Shown here one piece after another: positions 27,639 through 34,265 of a stretch of 57,288 nucleotides of DNA. The position numbers were made by a program, and so were the translations under genes. Within the stretch, counting starts at the first letter, position 1. Each line of letters opens with the position of its first letter. The stretch comes from Azonexus sp. (GTDB lineage Bacteria > Pseudomonadota > Gammaproteobacteria > Burkholderiales > Rhodocyclaceae). The notes beneath the pieces are model-generated. The model saw nothing but the letters and a program-made list of their open reading frames with translations. It had not been told where the DNA came from and did no database searches. The stretch is from NCBI GenBank assembly GCA_030691385.1, contig JAUYEI010000127.1, forward strand, positions 1 to 57,288. Direction: 5' to 3'.

Positions 27639-30208
27639 TATTCACCCACCTTGAGAATGAACGGCGCGCCGCCTGGGGTGCGCACCACGTCGTTACCGGC
27701 CATGACCAGGTAAGAGCCCTGCCCGTAGGTTTGCAGCCGGGCGCCGGGCAGCATCTTGCCGAAATCAGCAGCGCTCACGCGGTTGCCGCCGACCAGGTAC
27801 TCGCCGCCTTGCGCTGCCAGTGCGACAGAAACCCGATTGCGCAGGGCGTCGCGGAACTGGCTGTCCTGCCAGCCGTAGGGCTTGGCGATCTTGCTGCCGT
27901 TGTGTTCCATGATGCCGCCGGTAGCGATGCGCACAGCCTGGGCAACATCGCCGCCACCATCGGCTTTGACTTTGGCATAGATGCCGAAGGCGGCCTCGGC
28001 AGCCGCATCGCGGCCCTGCGGGGTCTGATACACGCCGTCGATGGTTTTGTAGATCTCGGCCTTGGTGCCAATCTCGGCGGTTTCGTCGATCTTCGCGCGC
28101 TTCTGCTCGATAACTTCCCGGCCTTGTAGGTACAGCAGGGCCGCGCTATTGCCGGCCGTCGTGTTGAAACTCGTCAGCATCCCGGCGATGGCAACACTCT
28201 GGTGTTTGTCCTTCAACTGCGTGGAAATGGACTGAATGCCGGCGGCGCCCGTTGCGGTGAATACCTGCCCCAGCACGCGCGCCTTGTCGGGCGCTTGCAG
28301 GCTTGAAATGTATTCGGCGAAGGCGTCGGCCTCGGGCTTGGTCATGACCTGCAACGGCGTGCCGTAATCGGTCGCCATCTGGCGCGCCACTCCCGCCCGG
28401 CGGCTCAGTTCGGGAACAAAGCCTCTCGGGTCATTGAACCGCTCAATCGGGCGCACGCCATAGCCGCCGGCTTGGATGGCATAGGCCACCGGGTCGTCGG
28501 CGCGCGCTTTCTGCACCTGGCCGATAGCCTCGACCAGCTTCTCGTAGTTCTGCTGGCGCACGGCGAAGCCATCGCCCGGCGTGGGCTTGGCGGTTTTCAC
28601 CATATCGACCAGGGCGGCCGTGGGCAGCGTCTTGACCTGTTGCAGGGTTTGGCCCAGCTTGGCGACGCCCTGCAACTCGGCGTAGCGTTTCACGCCCTCG
28701 GCCTGCCCGTAAGCCTGGATGAATTCGCCCTCGTTCGGCGCATCCGGCGCGAATCCGTTGGAGAGGTAGGCCGCCGTCGCGTCCTGTACCCGGCCACGCA
28801 GCGACTCGCGCGCCTCGCTCATCTGCTGGTGAGCCTGCGAGCGGGCAAGCTGCAACACGTGCAGGCGCCAGTCGGCCGGCAGCGTGTCGAGTTCGTGGTA
28901 CCCGGTCGGCCCCGTGGGGTCGCCCTGGGCACTGGCCGACGCCTTGGGCAGCGGGGAGCCCTTGGTCGCTGCGGCCAGGCCCGTGGCGATCTGCTGGTCG
29001 GTGTACGGCTGGTTGCCGTTCTCGACGCGAATCATGGCGCGGGTCAGTTTGGCGAGCGTGTCGCCGTCGCGCAGGTTGAGCGCGGCGTCGGGCTTGACGC
29101 CCATTTCCTTCGCCACGGTGGCGACATAGGCCACGGTGTTGTTCTCGGTGGCGGGCGCCCAGCGCGAAACGATGGCCTCGACACTGTTGAGGCCGTGCTT
29201 GTCCTGATAGGTAAGCAGGGTTTTGCCCATGGCGCGGATGCCGGCCTCGGGTGAGGCAAACGTGGCATAGCGCGGGTCGTTGCCCTGCACCTCGCCCTGC
29301 CAGTTGTCGCCGCCCTTCATGATGTTGCCGGGGTTGTTGTTGCGGATGCCGCGCGGTGCCGTGGGGTCAGCACCCTGGGCCGAAGTCGTCACGCCTGAAC
29401 CGCCGGCCGCGTTGTACTGCGCAGCCAGTACCGGGGCGGCAGCGTGGAACAGGTGGGCGCCGATCTGCTCGCGCGCCAGTGGGCTGATTTGCTCGGCGTG
29501 CTGGCGGTAGTGGGCGAAGGCGGCGGCCGGGTCGGTAATGCGCCAGGCTTCATAGCGCATCTTAAAGGCGGTGTCCTGGTACTTGGTCGCCTGCAACTGC
29601 GCCGTCGCCTCGTCCCAGCCATTCAGGCGGGCCAGCGTTGCGGTTTCCTCACGGGCCACGGCAATGGCCTGGGCGAAGCGGCCGTCGTCGGCGTAGTTCA
29701 TCGCGGCATCTTGCAGACTCACCACGGCGCGCGAGTCGGCGGTCTGGATCTGGTACTTCCGGTTTTCCTGCCCGGAATGCCGCGCCACGGCATCGAGGGC
29801 GTGCTGCATGCGGGTATTGAGTACCGGCTCGATCATCTGGCGCACGGTCGGGCTTTGCACGCCTTCCAGGGCCTTGCGGCGGATGTCCTGCAAGCCTTGG
29901 ACGGTCTGCTCGAAGCCCAGCACCGCGTTCTTGCCCTGCTGCACCATGTAGCCGCTTTCCGGGTTGTAAAGCGCCTCGCTGTATGACGCCGTAACCTGGG
30001 TGTCGATGTCCTTGGCGACGGTGGCGTTGGCTTCGCGCTGCATGTCGGTGGCAATGGCCGTGAGGGACTGGCCGAGGTTGGACATTCCCCGCCCCATTTG
30101 CTGCGCCTGCTGCCCTGCTACGTCGGCAATTTCAGGCATGCCGATGCGGGCCTGCGGCAACGTGTTGGGCGTGGCTTGGAAGCCGTCGTAAGTCGGTACG
30201 GTTGGCAC
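27638..30208 (-). CDS. phage internal virion protein with peptidoglycan-hydrolase (structural protein P5-type) domain
   Basis: An 856-residue protein. Residues about 285-410 (PRGIRNNNPGNIMKGGDNWQ, then DPRYATFASPEAGIRAMGKT and VSRWAPATENNT) match the lysozyme-like P5 domain used by many phage virions to open the cell wall during entry. The flanking regions are long helical stretches without known domains. Start is GTG at 30208 (MPTVPTYDGF) with GGAG eight bases upstream, inside the stop region of the preceding gene. It belongs to the block of three large virion proteins and probably forms part of the DNA-ejection apparatus. Confidence 0.8.
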   Translation of the reverse strand: MPTVPTYDGFQATPNTLPQARIGMPEIADVAGQQAQQMGRGMSNLGQSLTAIATDMQREANATVAKDIDTQVTASYSEALYNPESGYMVQQGKNAVLGFEQTVQGLQDIRRKALEGVQSPTVRQMIEPVLNTRMQHALDAVARHSGQENRKYQIQTADSRAVVSLQDAAMNYADDGRFAQAIAVAREETATLARLNGWDEATAQLQATKYQDTAFKMRYEAWRITDPAAAFAHYRQHAEQISPLAREQIGAHLFHAAAPVLAAQYNAAGGSGVTTSAQGADPTAPRGIRNNNPGNIMKGGDNWQGEVQGNDPRYATFASPEAGIRAMGKTLLTYQDKHGLNSVEAIVSRWAPATENNTVAYVATVAKEMGVKPDAALNLRDGDTLAKLTRAMIRVENGNQPYTDQQIATGLAAATKGSPLPKASASAQGDPTGPTGYHELDTLPADWRLHVLQLARSQAHQQMSEARESLRGRVQDATAAYLSNGFAPDAPNEGEFIQAYGQAEGVKRYAELQGVAKLGQTLQQVKTLPTAALVDMVKTAKPTPGDGFAVRQQNYEKLVEAIGQVQKARADDPVAYAIQAGGYGVRPIERFNDPRGFVPELSRRAGVARQMATDYGTPLQVMTKPEADAFAEYISSLQAPDKARVLGQVFTATGAAGIQSISTQLKDKHQSVAIAGMLTSFNTTAGNSAALLYLQGREVIEQKRAKIDETAEIGTKAEIYKTIDGVYQTPQGRDAAAEAAFGIYAKVKADGGGDVAQAVRIATGGIMEHNGSKIAKPYGWQDSQFRDALRNRVSVALAAQGGEYLVGGNRVSAADFGKMLPGARLQTYGQGSYLVMAGNDVVRTPGGAPFILKVGE

Positions 30209-30213
30209 TTGGG

Positions 30214-30951
30214 TTACTCCTTGATCGTCTTGAAGTCGGCCGGATACTGGCAGCGGCGCCGGCCTTTGATGATGTCGCGCACGGTGCTCTTGGGCATTTC
30301 AACCAGGCGGCCTATTTCGCCGTAGCTCTTGCCCTCATCGCGCAGGCTCAACACCATTTCGATTTCTCCGTTGGTGTATTTCGCGTTCTGGTGGTCCTCA
30401 CCAATTCGCAGGCCGGCGTCGTTGATGGCTACGGTGCGTAGCGTGCCTTCACCAGCAAGGCGTGCCGCCTTTCTGCGTTCATAAGCCGCCCTGGAACCAG
30501 CGCTGCGGCACTGTTTGCACTCTCTGTATCCATCGTGCCTAATCAGAAGGTTGTCGCCGGACAGTGGGTGCCCGTGCTTGCAGTGGGTCTTAGGGGGGCG
30601 AGGAATTCCAGTCGTCAAGCGAGAGACTGAATGTCGGGTAACGCCCATAGCGCGGGCGATGCTGGCAGGGCCGAGCCTTTGGGCCCTCAGTTCGAGCACG
30701 CGTGCCTTGTCCTGCTCGGTGGCCTGTTGCTTGGTTGCCACCACCTCGACGGCCCACGTCTTGCCGCGCACGATCTGCCACGCGGTACGGCCGGAAACGC
30801 CGAAGTGCTCGCCAAGAGCCTTGAATGTCAATCCGTGCTCATTGCGCAAATGGCGCATTTCCTCGACCTTTGCAAAAGTCAGCTTGGCTCTAGGGTGGTG
30901 CTCGCCGACAACCCTTCCATTGGCAGATAGGCCGATGGTCCGCACGGTCAT
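30214..30951 (-). CDS. HTH and zinc-ribbon protein, possible homing endonuclease or regulator
   Basis: A 245-residue protein with three HTH-like units: residues 16-66 (GEHHPRAKLTFAKVEEMRHL and on), 83-115 (LGPASIARAMGVTRHSVSRL) and 184-232 (GEDHQNAKYTNGEIEMVLSL and on). The first and third are clearly related to each other. Between the last two lies a metal-binding segment, C124-x-H-x-H128 and C145-x2-C148, followed by a basic helix (GSRAAYERRKAARLAG) as in HNH-type phage endonucleases. It sits inside the virion operon with four-base overlaps, a typical place for a homing-enzyme intruder. No clear HNH catalytic histidine pair was confirmed. Confidence 0.65.
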   Translation of the reverse strand: MTVRTIGLSANGRVVGEHHPRAKLTFAKVEEMRHLRNEHGLTFKALGEHFGVSGRTAWQIVRGKTWAVEVVATKQQATEQDKARVLELRAQRLGPASIARAMGVTRHSVSRLTTGIPRPPKTHCKHGHPLSGDNLLIRHDGYRECKQCRSAGSRAAYERRKAARLAGEGTLRTVAINDAGLRIGEDHQNAKYTNGEIEMVLSLRDEGKSYGEIGRLVEMPKSTVRDIIKGRRRCQYPADFKTIKE

Positions 30952-31463
30952 TTCTCCTTGCTGTACTGGTACCAGGAACTCGCCACGCTGCCCGCGCTGC
31001 CCAGCAGCGAGGAAACCGCCGACATGCCGGGGCTGATAGCGCCGGCCGTTGCGCGCGCCGCCACGGCTTCGTTCTGGTAGTTGGTGGCCTGGGTGCGCAT
31101 TCCCCAGGCGGTGCGCACGGCGTTGGCTTCCAGGGTGTTGGCGTCAATCGTTTTCATGATGTCGGTCGACGCCTGAATCTCTACCGCGTTGCCTTCGCCC
31201 AAATCCACCCCATTGGCCGCAAGCGCCGCGCGTTGTCGGCTCTTCAAGCGTCCGGCGTTGAGCGTGAGGGCGCCGACCTGCTGCTGGCCCTGCAAGAGGG
31301 CCGACTGCGCGCCGAGTTCGGCGATACGGGCGTTGATGTCGGCCAGGTTGGCCTGGGTTTTCAGGTTGATTTTTTGCGTGGCCGCGCTGTAGTAGCTGCC
31401 AATTGCCGAAGATGCAGCCCCGCCGATTTGCAGGAACAGGCCGCCAAGTCCTAGTCCGCTCAT
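30948..31463 (-). CDS. small phage internal virion protein
   Basis: A 171-residue protein. The N-terminus is glycine-rich and hydrophobic (GLGLGGLFLQIGGAASSAIG), followed by a long helix (LKTQANLADINARIAELGAQ) and a glycine/serine-rich hydrophobic C-terminal segment. The layout resembles the small T7 gp14-like ejection protein that inserts in the outer membrane. It overlaps both neighbours by ATGA. Assignment is by size, composition and position. Confidence 0.65.
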   Translation of the reverse strand: MSGLGLGGLFLQIGGAASSAIGSYYSAATQKINLKTQANLADINARIAELGAQSALLQGQQQVGALTLNAGRLKSRQRAALAANGVDLGEGNAVEIQASTDIMKTIDANTLEANAVRTAWGMRTQATNYQNEAVAARATAGAISPGMSAVSSLLGSAGSVASSWYQYSKEK

Positions 31464-31684
31464 ACTCCCTCCCGTTCAAGGTCATGGCGCGCCCAGGCCA
31501 GCGCAATTTCGCGCCAGGTGTCCCGACAAAGCCAAAACGTCGCACCCTGGATCAGACTCTCGAAACTGAGGTGCGGATGCCGGGCAACAAAGCGCGTCAA
31601 AAGGCGCTCTTCATCGTCAAGCATTGCGCAAATGCGGCCCGGCGGCTGCTTTGCAATCTTGCGCGGTGGGGCGAGCAACTGCAT
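31460..31684 (-). CDS. small phage protein, hypothetical
   Basis: A 74-residue protein (LDDEERLLTRFVARHPHLSF, GATFWLCRDTWREIALAWAR) with no recognised domain. GGGAG lies upstream of the ATG. It is translationally coupled to the next gene by a four-base overlap and lies between the cement-like protein and the internal virion proteins, so a structural or assembly role is possible. Confidence 0.7.
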   Translation of the reverse strand: MQLLAPPRKIAKQPPGRICAMLDDEERLLTRFVARHPHLSFESLIQGATFWLCRDTWREIALAWARHDLEREGV

Positions 31685-31699
31685 GTCCGCTACTCCCGG

Positions 31700-32104
31700 T
31701 TACTCTTGCCCGCGTGCGGCAATGTGCTGAATGCCCTGGCTGCTGAATCCGTCGCCGGCCACCAGCATGGACGTGATGTTGTAGGCCGGAGAAACACCGC
31801 CCACCACGTAGCGCAGGCGCAGGAACTTCTTGAGGCCGGAAATGCTGCCCAGGGCGATGTTGAACACCTTGTCGCCTTCCGGCTTCTTGATGCCCACCAG
31901 CTTTGTATAGGTCGAATCGTCGGCAGAGGTTTCGAGTTCCACGGTCAGCGTGGGGTTGGTGCCCGACTCGCTGCGCACGATGACTTGCACGGCCTGGTCA
32001 ATGCCGGCGGTGAGGCCCGGCGGGATTTCCACGCTGTTGGTGGAATAGCCCGTGCTGGTCACGGCCTGCTTGTCGGAAAACTGCTGTTGAGCGTCGATAA
32101 ACAT
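31700..32104 (-). CDS. Bbp16-like phage capsid cement/minor structural protein
   Basis: A 134-residue, beta-rich protein. The start MFIDAQQQFSDKQAVTSTGY is characteristic of the Bbp16 family named from Bordetella phage BPP-1. The rest shows alternating strands (AVQVIVRSESGTNPTLTVEL, FLRLRYVVGG). Such proteins decorate or stabilise the head in podoviruses. It is notable that the major capsid gene normally close by is absent. AAGGAG lies eight bases before the ATG. Recognition is by the N-terminal signature, from memory. Confidence 0.75.
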   Translation of the reverse strand: MFIDAQQQFSDKQAVTSTGYSTNSVEIPPGLTAGIDQAVQVIVRSESGTNPTLTVELETSADDSTYTKLVGIKKPEGDKVFNIALGSISGLKKFLRLRYVVGGVSPAYNITSMLVAGDGFSSQGIQHIAARGQE

Positions 32105-32116
32105 GGTGCGGGCTCC

Positions 32117-32764
32117 TTATGCGAGGGATTCGTCGACTTTGGAATGGACGGTTTCAACACGCTTCGTTAGGTTCTCGACGCGGCTCTCGATGCACTCACC
32201 AATGGGCGGCAGGTCGAGGCGTTCGAGGCGTAGCGAACCGTGCGGGGCAAGGCGGGAGAAAATATCGGCCTTGCGCAGTTCGTCGCCCAGGCAGTGGCCG
32301 AGCACGTTGTCGGTGAATGCGGCGTAGGTGCAGAGGTGCAGGTAGTCGTGGGAGCGCACCCGCTCGGCCTGCGTCACCAGGTCATAGGCGCCGTCGCTGG
32401 CCTCGCGCGCATCGGCGTGGAAGGCTTCAAGTTCAGCGGCCAAGCTGGCGACGATTTGCCCGATCTTGTGGGCGCGCGGTGGCAGGCGCTTGGCGGCGGC
32501 CTTGAACTTCGCCAGTGAGGCGTCGTTGGCCTTGCGCTGGGCCGCCTTCTGTTCCGCGATCAGGTCGGCTTGCAGCTTCTCGGCGCGGCGGTCGCAGGAA
32601 GCGACAAGCTCCTGCACGGCGGCGGTTTCGGTCTGCACGCGCTTGACCTCGGCCAGGTCGCCAGCGTCGGCGGCCGCATCGAGGGCGGCCTGTAGGGTTT
32701 CAAGGGTCTGCTCGTGGCCCGCCTTTTCCTTGGCTATGGCCTCGATCTTCTGCTGTGCGTTCAT
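32117..32764 (-). CDS. coiled-coil phage protein, hypothetical
   Basis: A 215-residue protein. Residues 1-100 are a strongly predicted coiled coil (Glu/Lys/Ala heptads such as KIEAIAKEKAGHEQTLETLQ), followed by an alpha/beta C-terminal half (SHDYLHLCTYAAFTDNVLGH). The start MNAQQKIEA at 32764 has AAGGA upstream and lies within the previous gene, overlapping it by 65 bp. It stands just before the cement-like gene, where a scaffold or head-assembly factor would be expected, but this is only positional. Confidence 0.7.
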   Translation of the reverse strand: MNAQQKIEAIAKEKAGHEQTLETLQAALDAAADAGDLAEVKRVQTETAAVQELVASCDRRAEKLQADLIAEQKAAQRKANDASLAKFKAAAKRLPPRAHKIGQIVASLAAELEAFHADAREASDGAYDLVTQAERVRSHDYLHLCTYAAFTDNVLGHCLGDELRKADIFSRLAPHGSLRLERLDLPPIGECIESRVENLTKRVETVHSKVDESLA

Positions 32765-33314
32765 GGTGGGGTTCCTTTGTCCAGTTGGATACCCCGATGC
32801 TGTCACGCGGCAACGATGGGAAGGCCGTACTCCACGCCGATTCCACGTTCAGGCGCAAGGGTGGAACATAGGCAGGGTCGAAGCTCGCGGAACCGTCCAC
32901 GCGCACCTTGATGGCCCGAATTGCCACGGCCAGGGGCATGCAATACGGCTCCACCCAGGTGGCTGCGCGGCCGAGGGCGTTGTCCAGGCTGTTGGGCAAC
33001 ATACCCCGGTCGGCGGCGAAGAACACGAACGGCGCATTGTCGCCGTGCAGGAAGATTTCCCAAGCCGCATAGAGCCCGACCAGTCGGTTGGGCGCGGGGA
33101 TGGTCTTGTAATCGTCCTCGAAGCCGATCAGCACGTAGCCGGGGTGGAAAGCAAACACCACGGGCTGCGCTGCCCGGCGTTCCTGCCAGGCCATTTCTTT
33201 CAATACCTCGTCGACGTTCCGCACAAGGTTGGTCAGTCGTTGGCGGTCGCCTGGGGTCTGCTGCATGGCCTTTATCAGGCGGATAACGTCGGTGTAGATC
33301 TGTTTCTTGCTCAT
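32700..33314 (-). CDS. phage protein of unknown function
   Basis: A 204-residue protein with an alpha/beta core (VVFAFHPGYVLIGFEDDYKT, APFVFFAADRGMLPNSLDNA). The last 30 residues overlap the next gene and are rich in polar and charged residues. It starts at MSKKQIYTDVIRL (33314), seven bases after AAAGGATG. No family recognised. It lies between the replication and virion blocks, where terminase and portal genes would be expected in a complete phage. Confidence 0.65.
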   Translation of the reverse strand: MSKKQIYTDVIRLIKAMQQTPGDRQRLTNLVRNVDEVLKEMAWQERRAAQPVVFAFHPGYVLIGFEDDYKTIPAPNRLVGLYAAWEIFLHGDNAPFVFFAADRGMLPNSLDNALGRAATWVEPYCMPLAVAIRAIKVRVDGSASFDPAYVPPLRLNVESAWSTAFPSLPRDSIGVSNWTKEPHHERTAEDRGHSQGKGGPRADP

Positions 33315-33405
33315 TTTGGGGCATCCTTTACGCAGAAAATTACGCAAACCGCTGGAAAACCTCGCCAATACTGGAAAGCGGAAGGTCTGCAAATCCGTTG
33401 AGGGG

Positions 33406-33846
33406 TCATAAAAGGTCGCTCACGTCGTTGGGGTCGGCCGGTTTTTGCTGCCGTGCCTGGCGCACGTAGTAGCTCGCGTCGAGCACGCCGGCCGGTGCCT
33501 CGACGGGTGGCGCCTGAGTCTCGCGCCGCGCCTTGATGGCCTGCCGGCGCTGTTGGTGCTCGGCCGCCCGGCGCTCTTCCAGGGCGCGCAGCTTCTCGGC
33601 TTGCTCGGCCTTCTTCTGGCCGGCCCGCTTCGCGGTTTTCCAGTATTCCGGCGGGGGCGTGTCGACCTGCAATTCGGCCTCCAATGTCTCGACGCTCTCG
33701 AAGCGCTTGCGCAGCACGCGCAGGGCCTCTTTCACCAAGAGCCAGCGCTTGAACCGGATGGCATCCTGGGAAACCAGCCAGGCCAAATACTTGGTCGGCA
33801 GCGCGGCCACGTCCTGGCCTTTGTAACATCCGATGGGCATCTTCAT
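33406..33846 (-). CDS. DUF3820-type small protein
   Basis: A 146-residue protein. The first 30 residues (MPIGCYKGQDVAALPTKYLA, WLVSQ) follow the DUF3820 pattern of a glycine-containing turn before a short helix. The rest is a basic coiled coil (EYWKTAKRAGQKKAEQAEKL) and a disordered tail. DUF3820 proteins occur in phages and bacteria and have been linked to quorum-sensing-regulated factors, but function is unclear. It overlaps the upstream reading frame by ATGA. Confidence 0.7.
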   Translation of the reverse strand: MKMPIGCYKGQDVAALPTKYLAWLVSQDAIRFKRWLLVKEALRVLRKRFESVETLEAELQVDTPPPEYWKTAKRAGQKKAEQAEKLRALEERRAAEHQQRRQAIKARRETQAPPVEAPAGVLDASYYVRQARQQKPADPNDVSDLL

Positions 33847-34265
33847 GCTTTCGGGTTCCTTTCTCTGTATTGCGCCCCGGCGCGCGGGCGTTGAGGTGTA
33901 AGGGTTGTCCAGTTCTCGCCCATTTCGGCCGGTGCGCTCGGGTCGTCATATATCGCCCACGCCACGCGCGCGTAGTGCGCGGATTGTGTGCGCATGGCCC
34001 TGGCCGCTATATCGCTCGCCTGCATTGCGCGCGATGCGTGAAGCAAATCCGGCCAGGGGTTCAATTTGGAAATGAAGGCGCGATGTCTTGCGGATTGAGC
34101 ACCGCAGCACCCCCGCACCGTGCAACACTGCAACACCCCTAAAGGGTGGTGTTGCGTTGCGTTGCACTTGGCCCGGATGCGCAACAATGCAACACGGTGC
34201 AACGTTGCGCCCGCGTTGCATGTTGCGCGCTGTTTTCTGTGGATTCGCAAAATATGCGGATTCAT
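33843..34265 (-). CDS. uncertain phage reading frame downstream of the primase
   Basis: An open frame of up to 140 codons beginning MNPHILRIHRKQRATC and sharing one base with the primase stop. Only the C-terminal half (HASRAMQASDIAARAMRTQS, VAWAIYDDPSAPAEMGENW) looks like protein. The N-terminal half is encoded by the GTTGCA repeat cluster and is rich in Cys and His, as expected from non-coding repeats. The true start is probably internal, for example at MQASDIAAR, and the upstream part may be an origin. The stop overlaps the next start (ATGA), which supports translation of the end. Confidence 0.45.
   Translation of the reverse strand: MNPHILRIHRKQRATCNAGATLHRVALLRIRAKCNATQHHPLGVLQCCTVRGCCGAQSARHRAFISKLNPWPDLLHASRAMQASDIAARAMRTQSAHYARVAWAIYDDPSAPAEMGENWTTLTPQRPRAGAQYRERNPKA
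34121..34227. repeat. iteron-like cluster of TGCAAC / GTTGC(A/G)
   Basis: TGCAAC at 34121, 34129, 34188 and 34198. GTTGCGTTGCGTTGCA at 34151-34166. TGCGCAAC at 34178. GTTGCG at 34204 and 34222. GTTGCA at 34215. About eleven hexamers in 107 bp on both strands, immediately downstream of the primase-helicase gene. Such clusters commonly mark a replication origin bound by the element's initiator. Confidence 0.7.

Noticed and set aside
25225..27713. Long plus-strand open frames opposite the virion genes
   Set aside because: They mirror high-GC minus-strand genes, lack ribosome sites and show low-complexity composition; the minus-strand frames overlap each other in coupled fashion.
34121..34227. 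CRISPR array
   Set aside because: The repeats are hexamers on both strands without regular spacers; no array of 25-40 bp repeats exists anywhere in the window.
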